This document shows, piece by piece, positions 44,266 through 52,872 of a stretch of DNA of 64,000 nucleotides. The notes below the pieces were generated by a model. It searched no databases and had not been told where the DNA came from. It worked only from the letters and a program-made list of their open reading frames with translations. Every line of letters begins with the position of its first letter. Position 1 is the first letter of the stretch. The position numbers were made by a program, and so were the translations under genes. This DNA is from an uncultured Actinomyces sp. Lineage in GTDB: Bacteria; Actinomycetota; Actinomycetes; Actinomycetales; Actinomycetaceae. The DNA is taken from NCBI GenBank assembly GCA_938028585.1, contig CALIZH010000382.1:35311-99310 (forward strand). The letters run 5' to 3'.

Positions 44266-45963
44266 TCAGTTGGTCATACCAAGGATTCGAGACCCCGTAC
44301 TCGGATCGATCTTTTCCATCGAACGGACAAAGCTCATGGCGCTGTTACGCAACGATGAGTAGTACCCAGATGGAACAGAGATCGGAACGTAGTACAGATT
44401 TTCTGGGACATCGATGTGGTATGACCCAGGCCACCACTCAAAGTCAGTGATCACCAGGTTCAAACGGCGCCTTAGAGTGGGGTGTTCGTTGATGAAGGTG
44501 TAAATCTGCTCGTAGTCGGTTCCACCGGAAACCTTCGGCACAGCCGCGAACTGCTTCCACACCTGGTTTACCGGGCGGTCTTTGATACGAAGACGCACAG
44601 GAGTGGACATGATGTGTGAGAAGCTCGTGAAGTACAGATCAACGCCCATTTTCTTGGCGAAAGTGATGAGCATCTTGATCGTATCTTCGTAGTTTTCGGT
44701 GGAGATAGACCCTGACGTATCAAGGTAAATGTGAATGTCGGGTAGGTATTTACGCGAAATGACCTTACCTGGCTTGTTCGGATCATTAGGCTGACGCCGG
44801 TTGGCCCTGACGAAACTCGTCGTCACATTGCGAATCGAGTTCAACGATTGGTTGACCTTGGACATACGAGTGAGCACGCGCATGACAGACTTGTAGATGT
44901 CAACAGGGCGTGTTGGGCGCTTGTGGAATACCACGCGACCGCTGCGACCCTTTTGTTGGTGCGCGTTAGACAAGCTGTTTGCAGCTTGGGCTGATGCCTT
45001 TTGCTGCGCACGGGCGAGAGCCGTGAGCTTGCTCAACTGTCCTGGGGTGACGAGCTTAACGGGAGTGTGCAACGACTTGTTGATCAGTTCCCACTCGTTA
45101 ATGATCTTGCGCATGGATGCTCGCGCATGAGCCTCCACGTTGACGAGAACTAGGGTTCGAGGTAGAACCATCTCAGCGATGCTGAATGGGAGAACGCCAC
45201 ATGTCTGGGGCGCGCCCGCCTGGGGAGCATTGTTGTGAGTCCATGTCATGAGTGCCCACATGAGTACACGTGCGAACGAGTACTCATCCAGTGCCTGTGA
45301 GTCATCTGCTCGCAAGATGAGCGATTCGGTCAGATCGGTGAGTGTGAGCGCATCGAACTGCTGGAACATCCGCATATCAGAGGTGCTGATATTGGATGCA
45401 ATCTTGGTGAGTTCACCTTGGAGCCATGCCTTGAACGCATCGAATTCAGCGCTGGTGCGGAACCAGAACCCCACGGTGTGTGGGTGGAAAGTCCAACCCA
45501 AGGACACCAGGAGAAGGTCTGTTCCGGCGTTGCCCGCAAGTACGTCCTTAACAGCCGGGATCACGTCGGATTGCGTGGTGTACAGAGCTTTGCTCGGGTC
45601 AGGGAGCTTGCACGTGGCAGCAGCCTGGGTGATGAAGGCTTCATCGACAGGTGACGATGCCGAGGGGATCCACCTGGTGAGAGCCTGCTCAAAGAGCGTG
45701 TTCATCACTTCCTGGGCCACAGGGTCCAGAACCTCACCAACAGATCGAAGCAGAAGCTCGTTTGCGCCATCGCGGTCGATCGGTTGGCCGTTGACGCTGA
45801 GAGCGACAGCCTGGTTTGGACTGAGCGGCTCGAAGATCGCGTGGGTCACCATAGCGTCGAGAGTTGCCATAGGGTCGCAATCTCCGGTGAAAGCGGGAAT
45901 CGCGTTGTACGGGTTAAGATGACCTGGCTTTTGTCCAATGAGGCTAACGGGGATCGTAGCCAT
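44266..45963 (-). CDS. von Willebrand factor A (VWA) domain protein, MoxR partner
   Basis: A 565-residue protein. A C-terminal VWA domain (~405-560) contains a complete MIDAS: DTSGS near 415, GGTDYEQI (Thr) and VITDFEW (Asp). The N-terminal ~400 residues are helical, of unknown fold, with a basic linker (RSGRVVFHKRPTRPV). VWA proteins next to MoxR ATPases usually act as metal-dependent adaptors in assembling or remodelling complexes. The gene lies between the ClpB-like and MoxR genes in the same direction. Confidence 0.88.
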   Translation of the reverse strand: MATIPVSLIGQKPGHLNPYNAIPAFTGDCDPMATLDAMVTHAIFEPLSPNQAVALSVNGQPIDRDGANELLLRSVGEVLDPVAQEVMNTLFEQALTRWIPSASSPVDEAFITQAAATCKLPDPSKALYTTQSDVIPAVKDVLAGNAGTDLLLVSLGWTFHPHTVGFWFRTSAEFDAFKAWLQGELTKIASNISTSDMRMFQQFDALTLTDLTESLILRADDSQALDEYSFARVLMWALMTWTHNNAPQAGAPQTCGVLPFSIAEMVLPRTLVLVNVEAHARASMRKIINEWELINKSLHTPVKLVTPGQLSKLTALARAQQKASAQAANSLSNAHQQKGRSGRVVFHKRPTRPVDIYKSVMRVLTRMSKVNQSLNSIRNVTTSFVRANRRQPNDPNKPGKVISRKYLPDIHIYLDTSGSISTENYEDTIKMLITFAKKMGVDLYFTSFSHIMSTPVRLRIKDRPVNQVWKQFAAVPKVSGGTDYEQIYTFINEHPTLRRRLNLVITDFEWWPGSYHIDVPENLYYVPISVPSGYYSSLRNSAMSFVRSMEKIDPSTGSRILGMTN

Positions 45964-45998
45964 TGATGCCCCTTTCTATGAATATATCGGGTATGTGT

Positions 45999-46045
45999 CG
46001 TATTCGGTGCAACTGTCGGAGAACAGGGCAGTTACACCGAATACG
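45999..46045 (-). terminator. stem-loop at gene boundary
   Basis: CGTATTCGGTG pairs with CACCGAATACG, with an inner AACTG/CAGTT stem. No U-tract on the coding strand. Confidence 0.55.
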
Positions 46046-46064
46046 ATCGGTGTGCACAAAAGAC

Positions 46065-47312
46065 TCAGTCGCCCAGGCCCATAGCCACGAGAGTGGGCGT
46101 AATGGCCTGAGCAAAGCCAGTGCTCAGCCCAGTGAAAACTCGGCAGTTATGGGAGTTCAGTGCACCGGATGACCACAGGGTGATGAGATCATTCAAGTGG
46201 TTCTTTTCCAGACGGCTCAAGCGGTCGTTCAGAGCCTGAATGATCACGGTATTGTCATCGCGCTCGTAGAGAGCAAAAACAAGGCATCCCGATGCGTCGT
46301 TATCGGTCATTGTTGAAATGACCTGAGTAACGTCGTCGATGCTCGTGGTGGCGGCAGCCTTCAAGGTATCGTAGATACGCGGCTTGACTACGCGCTGAGC
46401 GCCTGTCTGGGTCGTGCCCTTGCTCAGTTCTTCGCTGATCACACCCATCAGGAGCGTGGTGAAAGACGTGTGTCCGGTCAGACCTTCAATGGTTTCTTGA
46501 AGGTAGGAGACATGTCGTCCGTCGCGAGTGGTTGCAGCGGTTGCCATGAAACTCATGAGCTTTTCGGTCGATAGAGCTGTGAGATAACGCGAGACACCAT
46601 CGATGGTACGAGGGGTGGCGAAAGGCCGGATTTCCTCGGATCCGTCGAACAGGTCAAAGACGGAAACAGTAGCGTTTTCGTCGTCGTCATCGGATCCTTC
46701 GACAGCCTGCTGATCATCAACGTTCTTGACGAAGATCGTTTCCGGGTGCTTCTCCAAGACCATCTTGACCCACGGGTGAAGATTGTCCCCAAGGACATCG
46801 ATCAGGGTATGGGCGTCAGGCTCAACGTTGATGATAGCGAAACGTGAAACGGACGCATCATCAAGAGCGGTGACATTACCCTTATCGTTGCCTGCAACAA
46901 TAATGCGTAGGTTCTTCGGCAAAGCCTTGTCACCGATACGACGAAGCGTCACGAGGGTCAAGGTACCCGAGGTGACATCAGAGGTCGTACGGTTGATTTC
47001 ATCCAAGAACAAGATCGGCTGTTCGTTGGGGTTGTTCTCGGCGTAGTGGATTGCCTGGCTGATGACGGAGTGAGGGAAGAACTTCTGCGACCATTCTCCG
47101 GTAGATTCATTGAGAACAAGGCGTGCACCTGTGAGGTCAGCCTTGTCAGCCAGCAAGTTACACGGAAGGGTGAAGCATGTGGTGTTCGTTCGGCGGGCAA
47201 CGTCTTCGACGAAGGATGACTTGCCGATACCGGGTTCGCCCATCAGGGCAGGAACCAAACCTGCTTCAAGCAACAAAATAGTGTTGTCAACGAGATTCTC
47301 GTCAAACTTCAT
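46065..47312 (-). CDS. MoxR-family AAA+ ATPase
   Basis: A 415-residue protein; ATG 47312 is preferred because AGGAGG lies 8 nt upstream, and the longer in-frame opening lacks an SD. Walker A GEPGIGKS at 25-32, Walker B ILFLDEINRT near 92-101, LRIIVAGNDKG sensor. MoxR ATPases work with VWA proteins as chaperone-like motors, and the VWA gene is directly downstream. An acidic stretch (EGSDDDDENA) interrupts the domain near residue 210. The target is unknown. Confidence 0.88.
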   Translation of the reverse strand: MKFDENLVDNTILLLEAGLVPALMGEPGIGKSSFVEDVARRTNTTCFTLPCNLLADKADLTGARLVLNESTGEWSQKFFPHSVISQAIHYAENNPNEQPILFLDEINRTTSDVTSGTLTLVTLRRIGDKALPKNLRIIVAGNDKGNVTALDDASVSRFAIINVEPDAHTLIDVLGDNLHPWVKMVLEKHPETIFVKNVDDQQAVEGSDDDDENATVSVFDLFDGSEEIRPFATPRTIDGVSRYLTALSTEKLMSFMATAATTRDGRHVSYLQETIEGLTGHTSFTTLLMGVISEELSKGTTQTGAQRVVKPRIYDTLKAAATTSIDDVTQVISTMTDNDASGCLVFALYERDDNTVIIQALNDRLSRLEKNHLNDLITLWSSGALNSHNCRVFTGLSTGFAQAITPTLVAMGLGD

Positions 47313-47348
47313 GGTGGGTACCTCCTGAATAAAAAGGAATTGAACAGA

Positions 47349-47380
47349 GAACCAGGCAGCGCCGTCAGGCTGTCTGGTTC
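47349..47380 (-). terminator. stem-loop in the leader upstream of the MoxR gene
   Basis: GAACCAGGCAG pairs with CTGTCTGGTTC (11 bp, one G-U). A second hairpin with AACCAGG/CCTGGTT ends and TGTGC/GCACA lies at 47429-47460. Together they make a structured leader between the divergent MoxR and DUF457 genes. Confidence 0.5.
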
Positions 47381-47466
47381 TGTCGAATAGATCTCGGGCC
47401 GTACTTTGTACGGCTTGCTTTTGGAACAACCAGGTGTGCGGTCTGCACAAAACCCTGGTTTTCCAA

Positions 47467-47472
47467 TATAAT
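47467..47472 (+). promoter_or_regulatory. TATAAT -10 box for the DUF457-like gene
   Basis: A perfect TATAAT; the best -35 is a weak TGCACA 17 nt upstream. The shared operator is absent. Confidence 0.55.
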
Positions 47473-47511
47473 AGTAGTAATCATGCAACGCATATCACGA
47501 AAGGATGCACA

Positions 47512-48210
47512 ATGAGGGGAACGTATCATATCGCTGGTGGATTGGCGATGCTCGGACTAGGCCGAGCCTGCGTCACCGTAGGTGAGCACATAGGCCAATC
47601 TCAGGTGATGATCGATTCTGGTGAACCCTCATGGATGAGCAATGCGTTGGATACGGTGAGTGGAGTAGTGCAGCTCGGGAGCACATGGCTCCATCAGATG
47701 TTTATCCCATCTGATGATCAATGGCTGACAAGCGTCGTCATTGGGTTACCACTGTTTATCATTGGAACGGTGCTCCCTGACATTGATCTGCCCGACTCGC
47801 TTGCGGGTCGTTTCATGCCCTGGGGGACGCTGCTGCGCTCGCCTGAGTCACGCGCGGATGCAACCTCACCTCTGAACCATAGAGGGTGGACACATACGCT
47901 CTGGGTGCTTCTTGGTGTCGGTATACTGACAGCGTGGGTGTGGCCTGGTTTCATTTGGCTGCTCGCGGGCATGATCACTCATGATCTGCTTGATGCGGGA
48001 AGCATGGCCGGGTGGATCTGGTACTACCCACTTTTTCCATCCACATGGAAAGTGATTGAGCGAGGTGAGACGCGCATTGTCGTGTCCACTCGCTATCGAA
48101 GCATCATGGGTAACGTTTTGCGATACCAACAAAGCAAACCATGGTTGGAACCCATGTATGTTGCAGTGCTTGTTGTTGGGGCTGGGCTTGCAACGTGGTA
48201 CACGTGGTAA
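47512..48210 (+). CDS. YdjM/DUF457-like membrane-bound metal-dependent hydrolase
   Basis: A 232-residue membrane protein starting at ATG 47512 (GAAAGGA upstream). Several hydrophobic segments and the family signature residues are visible: an N-terminal His in TYHIAGG, GTVLPDIDLPDS and HRGWTHTLWVLL, matching the YdjM/DUF457 membrane metal-hydrolase superfamily. Its substrate is unknown. It is a lone + strand gene in a - strand region with its own promoter, so it may be an accessory cargo gene. Confidence 0.82.
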   Translation: MRGTYHIAGGLAMLGLGRACVTVGEHIGQSQVMIDSGEPSWMSNALDTVSGVVQLGSTWLHQMFIPSDDQWLTSVVIGLPLFIIGTVLPDIDLPDSLAGRFMPWGTLLRSPESRADATSPLNHRGWTHTLWVLLGVGILTAWVWPGFIWLLAGMITHDLLDAGSMAGWIWYYPLFPSTWKVIERGETRIVVSTRYRSIMGNVLRYQQSKPWLEPMYVAVLVVGAGLATWYTW

Positions 48211-48219
48211 ACGACGGTG

Positions 48220-48267
48220 CAATGAAACCCTGGGTGGTGAATCATCACCAATCCCAGGGTCTCATTG
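48220..48267. terminator. long hairpin between convergent genes
   Basis: CAATGAAACCCTGGG pairs with CCCAGGGTCTCATTG (one mismatch) and continues into TGGTGA/TCACCA. No U-tract on either side; probably a bidirectional terminator. Confidence 0.7.
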
Positions 48268-48279
48268 TGACGTAAATGG

Positions 48280-48528
48280 TTAGAAAGATCGACGTTTCAT
48301 CGCTGGCTTTCTACCCGTTGTTTCAACACGGTTGGCACGGAGAAACGCATCGAGATCCTCAATGAGGTACACGATGCGAGGCCGACCAGCACCCCCAAGG
48401 CGCACATATGCGGGGCCTTGACCACGTGCGCGCCAGTTTGCGAGCGTCTGATGAGCCAAGCCGAGATAGACCGCTGCTTCTTCGGTAGTGAGAGCAGCAG
48501 GGGTAACGAGAGTGGTAGGGGTAGACAT
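48280..48528 (-). CDS. excisionase-like helix-turn-helix DNA-binding protein
   Basis: An 82-residue protein starting at ATG 48528 (GAAAGGAC upstream). LTTEEAAVYLGLAHQTLANW...GPAYVRLGGAGRPRIVYLIEDLDAFL is the MerR-like winged-helix pattern of excisionase/HTH_17 proteins. It could be an excisionase of an integrative element, a copy-number regulator, or the factor that binds the shared dyad. No integrase gene is in the window. A convergent hairpin lies downstream. Confidence 0.85.
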   Translation of the reverse strand: MSTPTTLVTPAALTTEEAAVYLGLAHQTLANWRARGQGPAYVRLGGAGRPRIVYLIEDLDAFLRANRVETTGRKPAMKRRSF

Positions 48529-48607
48529 GGTTGTATGTCCTTTCGTTTTTGTTATGTTAGTCATTAAGAACTAGCGCTCCCTTGTAACGGTTTCGTTTGT
48601 CTCACCC

Positions 48608-49015
48608 TTAGTCATTGACAACCTCTAACCATGCAATGGCCGAAGGTATGATTGTGCACAAGGTCAAGCCGTTTTTGCCGCTGATTGCCGTAATGTTGAT
48701 TGGTGTATTCTCACTAAGCGCCTGTGCAAATCTGCTGAGTTCCCGGTTGACACTTTCCCAGAATCGTGGCTGAGTGCGAATGACACGATTGTTACCCTTA
48801 AGACCTATTTCAATATGGCATGTGTGATACCTGAGTATGTCTTCATTTTCAGAGGGGTTTTTACAGATGAGTTGTGGATCATCGTACTTAAGCGTGTAAA
48901 GGAACCCGTAGTCCTCGTCGTAGCCCAGCCGCTCAGCGAGAACTTGTTCAGCGTTTTCAAGGGTTTCGGCTTCGATGGTGACGGATGCAACGTAACGATT
49001 CAAAGGTTGGTTCAT
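48608..49015 (-). CDS. small hypothetical protein
   Basis: A 135-residue protein with an N-terminal NRYVASVTIEAETLENAEQV segment typical of small alpha/beta folds. No function recognised. GAAAGGAAC lies 5 nt before the ATG at 49015. It lies directly opposite and downstream of a + strand small-RNA candidate. Confidence 0.65.
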   Translation of the reverse strand: MNQPLNRYVASVTIEAETLENAEQVLAERLGYDEDYGFLYTLKYDDPQLICKNPSENEDILRYHTCHIEIGLKGNNRVIRTQPRFWESVNRELSRFAQALSENTPINITAISGKNGLTLCTIIPSAIAWLEVVND

Positions 49016-49030
49016 TGGTGTTCCTTTCGT

Positions 49031-49158
49031 TTGGTGCCCGAACAGAGTTGTGATACTATTGGTGTATCAACTCCTTTCGGATTGATTTCCTTGTTTGGGT
49101 TCGTTCATGCGAATTACCCCGGTACCATTTGGGATTTCTGGTACCGGGGTTTCCTTTT
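49031..49158 (+). ncRNA. candidate small RNA with own promoter and terminator
   Basis: TTGGTG (49031-49036), 17-nt spacer and TACTAT (49054-49059, with TGA extension) form a promoter. TTGGTGTATCAA at 49059-49070 is the shared operator. An 11-bp terminator (ACCCCGGTACC/GGTACCGGGGT, 49116-49150) with TTCCTTTT ends the RNA. No ORF with an SD is present. The RNA would be ~90 nt and contains CTCCTTTCGG, complementary to the GAAAGGAG-type SDs used throughout the element. Confidence 0.6.
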
Positions 49159-49169
49159 ACGCAAGCGAA

Positions 49170-49766
49170 TTAGGCGATTTCTTCCATCTTGTCTCGAATA
49201 CCGCACATGAGTGCGGCGAGGCCCTCGGCTCCGCTTGCGTTTCGATCGTATGTGATGTTTCGAAGGCCGCATGTGGTAGATAGTGCAACACTGCCCCCAA
49301 GGGAGCGAACATCGTGGAGTACTTCTACATAATCTTCATCGCTGAAAACGTCGATGTACACGTCATCCAACCCAGGGATGAGCAGGAGAAGATGACCCGC
49401 ATCTCGCACTTGTTCATCAAAATTGAGACCGTCATTGTATGACTCAAATGTTTCGCACATTTCGTCGATCTCATCGATAACTTCGGGGCGAGTGATCGCA
49501 AGGTCTTTGAGCACGTCAATCATGGTGGCTTGAGTCGCTTTCATGAAGCTCTTCGGGTAAGGCTTGGTCTCGTGAATAGAGAGAATGCGCGCGGGGTTTT
49601 TGCCTCGCAGACGCTCGCCTTGAAGAACCGGCTCGCTGTAAATGACAGCTTCGGCTAGTGTTGGTGCTTCGATGGTGTAGCTGCTGGTTTCGTCAATTCC
49701 CAGCTTTGAGTTGTATCGTTCGACAATAACGATGTACGTCTTATTGGGTCGCTGCGAGAGTAGCAT
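49170..49766 (-). CDS. hypothetical protein
   Basis: A 198-residue acidic protein starting at ATG 49766 (GAAAGGAC 6 nt upstream). The N-terminal part is strand-rich (KTYIVIVERYNSKLG); the rest is helical with DEIDEMCETFESYND. No domain recognised. It is probably co-transcribed with the small gene upstream (gap 19 nt) and the primase gene. Confidence 0.65.
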   Translation of the reverse strand: MLLSQRPNKTYIVIVERYNSKLGIDETSSYTIEAPTLAEAVIYSEPVLQGERLRGKNPARILSIHETKPYPKSFMKATQATMIDVLKDLAITRPEVIDEIDEMCETFESYNDGLNFDEQVRDAGHLLLLIPGLDDVYIDVFSDEDYVEVLHDVRSLGGSVALSTTCGLRNITYDRNASGAEGLAALMCGIRDKMEEIA

Positions 49767-49785
49767 GGGACGTCCTTTCTGTATG

Positions 49786-50055
49786 TTAAACGCGCGGGCT
49801 ATAGGGGTTATGAACGACACGGACACGATTCTCAGAGAGTTGGTCGATGAGGTATTCCTTCATTTCCTCGTTGGTCATCCTTCCGCCCCATGCATCAATC
49901 CAGCCATCCTGGGTGCGCATATGTTCAACCTCGTCAACGGTGATGACGGTGCCAAACGAGGCGAACAGCGGAGTATCCTCAGTAAAAATAATCGGGTAAC
50001 ATGACGTGATGCCGTCTACGTCAATGACGTATGAACGCGGTGTTTGTAGGGTCAT
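49786..50055 (-). CDS. small hypothetical protein next to the primase gene
   Basis: An 89-residue protein (RSYVIDVDGITSCYPIIF...). No known motif. AAGAGA is a modest SD. It starts 31 nt after the end of the primase gene and is probably in the same operon. Confidence 0.55.
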   Translation of the reverse strand: MTLQTPRSYVIDVDGITSCYPIIFTEDTPLFASFGTVITVDEVEHMRTQDGWIDAWGGRMTNEEMKEYLIDQLSENRVRVVHNPYSPRV

Positions 50056-50086
50056 TGCGAGTCTCTTTTCTGTTGTATCGATGGGA

Positions 50087-51097
50087 TTATTCGCTGGTTT
50101 CTCGCGTCAGAACAACACGAGAAGCAAGGTTGAGGAGCAAGGGCATCCCCTCGCGGGTTTCATCGTGCTTTGCGCGATGGTCGAGATAGTGGGTTAATGT
50201 GTCGTAGACCAACCATGTCGCCGCTGTCTCGTCAATGACAATGGTGTTCATGGCAAGAGATTTGTCAGGAGACACGTCGATGGAATCTGGACTGAGACGA
50301 AGCTGATTGAGCTTATCGTAGATGTATTGTGCATAAGCCCATTCGTAACGGGAATGGTCATTATCGAAGCGTTCAGGGGTGCGTCCAAAGAAGCGGCAGC
50401 GTTGGATTAACATGAGCAAAACAACGTCGTACCACTCGTGTTGTGGTCGAGTGTTTTCGTCAAGATTTGCAGCGCGAGCGGCCACAGGTTTGCTGTTGGC
50501 CGGTTCCGCCACGCTGCGCCAGATGTGATCCCACAGATCTTGATCAACGGTTGATGAGACAGGTATAGGGGTCTGGTTGCGTGTGTATGTCACAAAGTGG
50601 TTACTTTGCAGGATCTCCCACCACCCATGCGGGCCTTTGAGAACAGCCTTGTTTGCGGCAATTGATAGCTCAGGAAACGACGAGGGGAGAGGCAACACGA
50701 GGTGATAGCCTTTGCCCGATAGTGAAGTCTCAGCGTAGAGAGCGCCGATAGCAAGAAGGCGATCGCGCTCTTCGGGTGGGCATGTTTTCTCGATATCGAG
50801 AACGACGCATCCTTGTGAAGGTGCGTCAATGAACATGGCACAGTTGGCTGCTGTTGGCAGTCCGTTTGTGAGTTCATCGAGAGTAACGAGCACTCGCTCA
50901 TCGCGTGCCCATGCACCACGAACAGGCTCGGGGTGGGTACACCCGTTGCAACCATCCAGCAGATGACGGATGTCAATGGGCATTTTTGACGTTGGGTTCG
51001 ATACGGTCCAAATCGGCATCGGGCCAAGAACATTGGTGATGATCTCGTTGGTGTAAAAGTGCGGAAAGGCTAACCGTGGATCAAAAGAGATCGTCAT
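50087..51097 (-). CDS. archaeo-eukaryotic-type primase (PrimPol-like)
   Basis: A 336-residue protein with the AEP core: acidic strand VVLDIEK near residues 92-98, then LSGKGYHLVLPLP near 115-127 (the S-x-G/H motif), flanked by an N-terminal CNGCTHPEPVRGAW segment. Plasmid and phage primase-polymerases of this kind prime replication without host DnaG. It is encoded near the polymerase and helicase genes of the same cluster, supporting a replication role. GAAAGGA precedes the ATG. Confidence 0.78.
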   Translation of the reverse strand: MTISFDPRLAFPHFYTNEIITNVLGPMPIWTVSNPTSKMPIDIRHLLDGCNGCTHPEPVRGAWARDERVLVTLDELTNGLPTAANCAMFIDAPSQGCVVLDIEKTCPPEERDRLLAIGALYAETSLSGKGYHLVLPLPSSFPELSIAANKAVLKGPHGWWEILQSNHFVTYTRNQTPIPVSSTVDQDLWDHIWRSVAEPANSKPVAARAANLDENTRPQHEWYDVVLLMLIQRCRFFGRTPERFDNDHSRYEWAYAQYIYDKLNQLRLSPDSIDVSPDKSLAMNTIVIDETAATWLVYDTLTHYLDHRAKHDETREGMPLLLNLASRVVLTRETSE

Positions 51098-51131
51098 ATG
51101 GAGATCCTTTCGTAGTGGTGTTTAAGCATAA

Positions 51132-51192
51132 AAACGAGACGGATGCTGCATCCACTGATGCGTTCAGTGTGGTGACAACATCCGTCTCGTTT
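51132..51192 (-). terminator. 14-bp stem-loop between the primase and 320-aa genes
   Basis: AAACGAGACGGATG pairs with CATCCGTCTCGTTT. Read on the - strand it ends in AAACGAG, then TTTTATG, so weak termination is possible. Confidence 0.65.
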
Positions 51193-51217
51193 ATGGGTCA
51201 GGGGCTATTGACTACTG

Positions 51218-52180
51218 TCAGTCAATAGTCCAGGGGGAAGAAACCGCTTCCTCAGCAGGAGCAGCCGGGGCAGCAGGTGCGGTGAAAGCCGAACCAGACT
51301 GCTGCTGAGTAATCGCGTTCAGGATCTGGAGAGCCTGCGGATTCAGAGCCTGGAGCGCCTGGGGATCAAGCGCTGCAATCTGAGCAGCCGGAGCAGGTGC
51401 AACAGCCTGGGTGACAGGCGCGGGCATCGCCAAGCCAGAAGCCGCGTCAACCACGGTGTTCTGAGGCGCTGCCTGCGGAACAGCCGGGACAGCAGGAACG
51501 GCGGGAACAGCGGGTGCAACCGGAGCTGCTGCTTGAGCAGGAGCAGCGGTTTCAGGCGCGTTTGCGACGACGCCGCTGTGAGCGACGATGGGGCCAGACA
51601 GGGTAATGCCCAAAGCCGCAAGAGCGGTGTTATTGACCGAGGACGATCCGGTGCACCAGCGAGGCTCTTCATTGAAGATGATCGCCTGGATGCCAATACC
51701 CTTGTTGACTCGCTTGGTGTCATAGACGTTGAGAACAACGGTGACCAGCTGATCACGCTCGGGTTCGGTGGGCAGCGACGTCGGCGAAGCCGGGATCTCG
51801 TCATCGGTAATCTGGCGTGCAGTACCATCGACAGTCTTGAGCAGAACGGGAAGAACGGTTCCCTTGTTGTCAATGTTCCAGCGACGACCAAGCTCGGGCT
51901 TATTCTCGGTCTCGAACATACGCTCCCAGACGTAGTATTCCTCGGGGGTCATATGACCACTCGGATCCTGGGGAACGACCTCAGCGTGATGGAGTGCAAG
52001 ACGAGTGATTGGCTTGTTGACATCAAGAGGTTCGGATTTGGTACGTGCCCGGTTGAGCTTTTCGATGTCGGCAGGTCCCAAGAGGGAGCGGACACGCGCA
52101 TACTCGATCTGGCCTCGGAGAATGATGGTTGCTCCGGGACGAATCTGAGATGCGGAAATTTGACGTGGAGTGTGAGCCAT
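51218..52180 (-). CDS. Ala/Pro-tailed protein upstream of the primase gene, possible replication accessory
   Basis: A 320-residue protein starting at ATG 52180 (AAGGAGG, 8 nt). The first ~210 residues are globular, beginning RQISASQIRPGATIILRGQI, which might be an OB-like strand set; the rest is a low-complexity Ala/Pro/Gln tail ending PWTID. A globular domain plus flexible tail upstream of the primase gene is the layout of a single-stranded-DNA-binding protein, but I cannot show an OB fold. Unknown otherwise. Confidence 0.6.
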   Translation of the reverse strand: MAHTPRQISASQIRPGATIILRGQIEYARVRSLLGPADIEKLNRARTKSEPLDVNKPITRLALHHAEVVPQDPSGHMTPEEYYVWERMFETENKPELGRRWNIDNKGTVLPVLLKTVDGTARQITDDEIPASPTSLPTEPERDQLVTVVLNVYDTKRVNKGIGIQAIIFNEEPRWCTGSSSVNNTALAALGITLSGPIVAHSGVVANAPETAAPAQAAAPVAPAVPAVPAVPAVPQAAPQNTVVDAASGLAMPAPVTQAVAPAPAAQIAALDPQALQALNPQALQILNAITQQQSGSAFTAPAAPAAPAEEAVSSPWTID

Positions 52181-52241
52181 AATAGTGGCCTCCTTTTCAT
52201 ATGTTATATGTGGGTACGGATATGGATTATCCTGTGTTACC

Positions 52242-52280
52242 AGTATAATCCACCTTCCTTTCTCCCGGTATGTGTATACT
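52242..52280. promoter_or_regulatory. divergent promoters for the LysM gene (+) and 320-aa gene (-)
   Basis: TATACT on the + strand at 52275-52280, and TATACT on the - strand at 52247-52242 followed by GGTAACAC, a weak form of the shared operator. Confidence 0.5.
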
Positions 52281-52329
52281 AATATGTGGTGGAATTTCAT
52301 ATACGCTTTGGGAAGAAAGGAAGGCGACG

Positions 52330-52818
52330 ATGCTAGGTGGACATGAGAAGAAAATAGACAAAGACTTTGAGAATAACCCTAATAGCATTTTTGCACTATT
52401 AGGGGCTATCGGTTCATGTGTCTTTGTTGCCTCGATGATGCTGTGGGGTTATTTTGCACCCCACTATGCATCAACGTTCTCACCTCACGGGAGCGAGGTG
52501 GGGCACCAGGTTTCTTCTGAGTCACCCTCGGGACGCGATAGCGTCTCCAGGAATGAACAGACGGTGGTTACACCGTCGAAACAACCTAGTTCTGCTCCGT
52601 CACATGAGGATACACATGTGACGAAGACAGAACCAACCCCAACTCCCTCTGCCACGCCCACGCCGGGCCAGCAGGTATATGTTGTGCAAGCCGGAGAAAC
52701 TCTGTCGAGCATTTCTGCTGCAACAGGAGTGAGCGTTGACCGTCTTGCCGAGGCTAATGGTATTCGTAACGTTCACCTCATTTATCGAGGCTCTGCGCTC
52801 GTGATCCCTCAGCCATAA
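52330..52818 (+). CDS. membrane-anchored LysM protein
   Basis: A 162-residue protein starting at ATG 52330 (GAAAGGAAGG). One membrane segment (~18-42), a Ser/Thr/Pro-rich linker (~50-115) and one C-terminal LysM domain (YVVQAGETLSSISAATGVSVDRLAEANG...). LysM binds peptidoglycan. It may hold a complex to the wall or act in entry exclusion; this is inference. It is a second lone + strand gene in the - strand region. Confidence 0.88.
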   Translation: MLGGHEKKIDKDFENNPNSIFALLGAIGSCVFVASMMLWGYFAPHYASTFSPHGSEVGHQVSSESPSGRDSVSRNEQTVVTPSKQPSSAPSHEDTHVTKTEPTPTPSATPTPGQQVYVVQAGETLSSISAATGVSVDRLAEANGIRNVHLIYRGSALVIPQP

Positions 52819-52835
52819 ACACGTTGGACAACACG

Positions 52836-52866
52836 ATCAGCACCTGGCGATAAGCCGGGCGCTGAT
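52836..52866. terminator. hairpin between convergent LysM and RarA genes
   Basis: ATCAGC-A-CCTGGC pairs with GCCGGG-C-GCTGAT around GATAA. Confidence 0.6.
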
Positions 52867-52872
52867 TGCTAT

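Noticed and set aside
48280..48528. Proof of an integrative element from the excisionase-like protein
   Set aside because: This fold is shared by many small regulators, and no integrase gene or attachment site is in the window.
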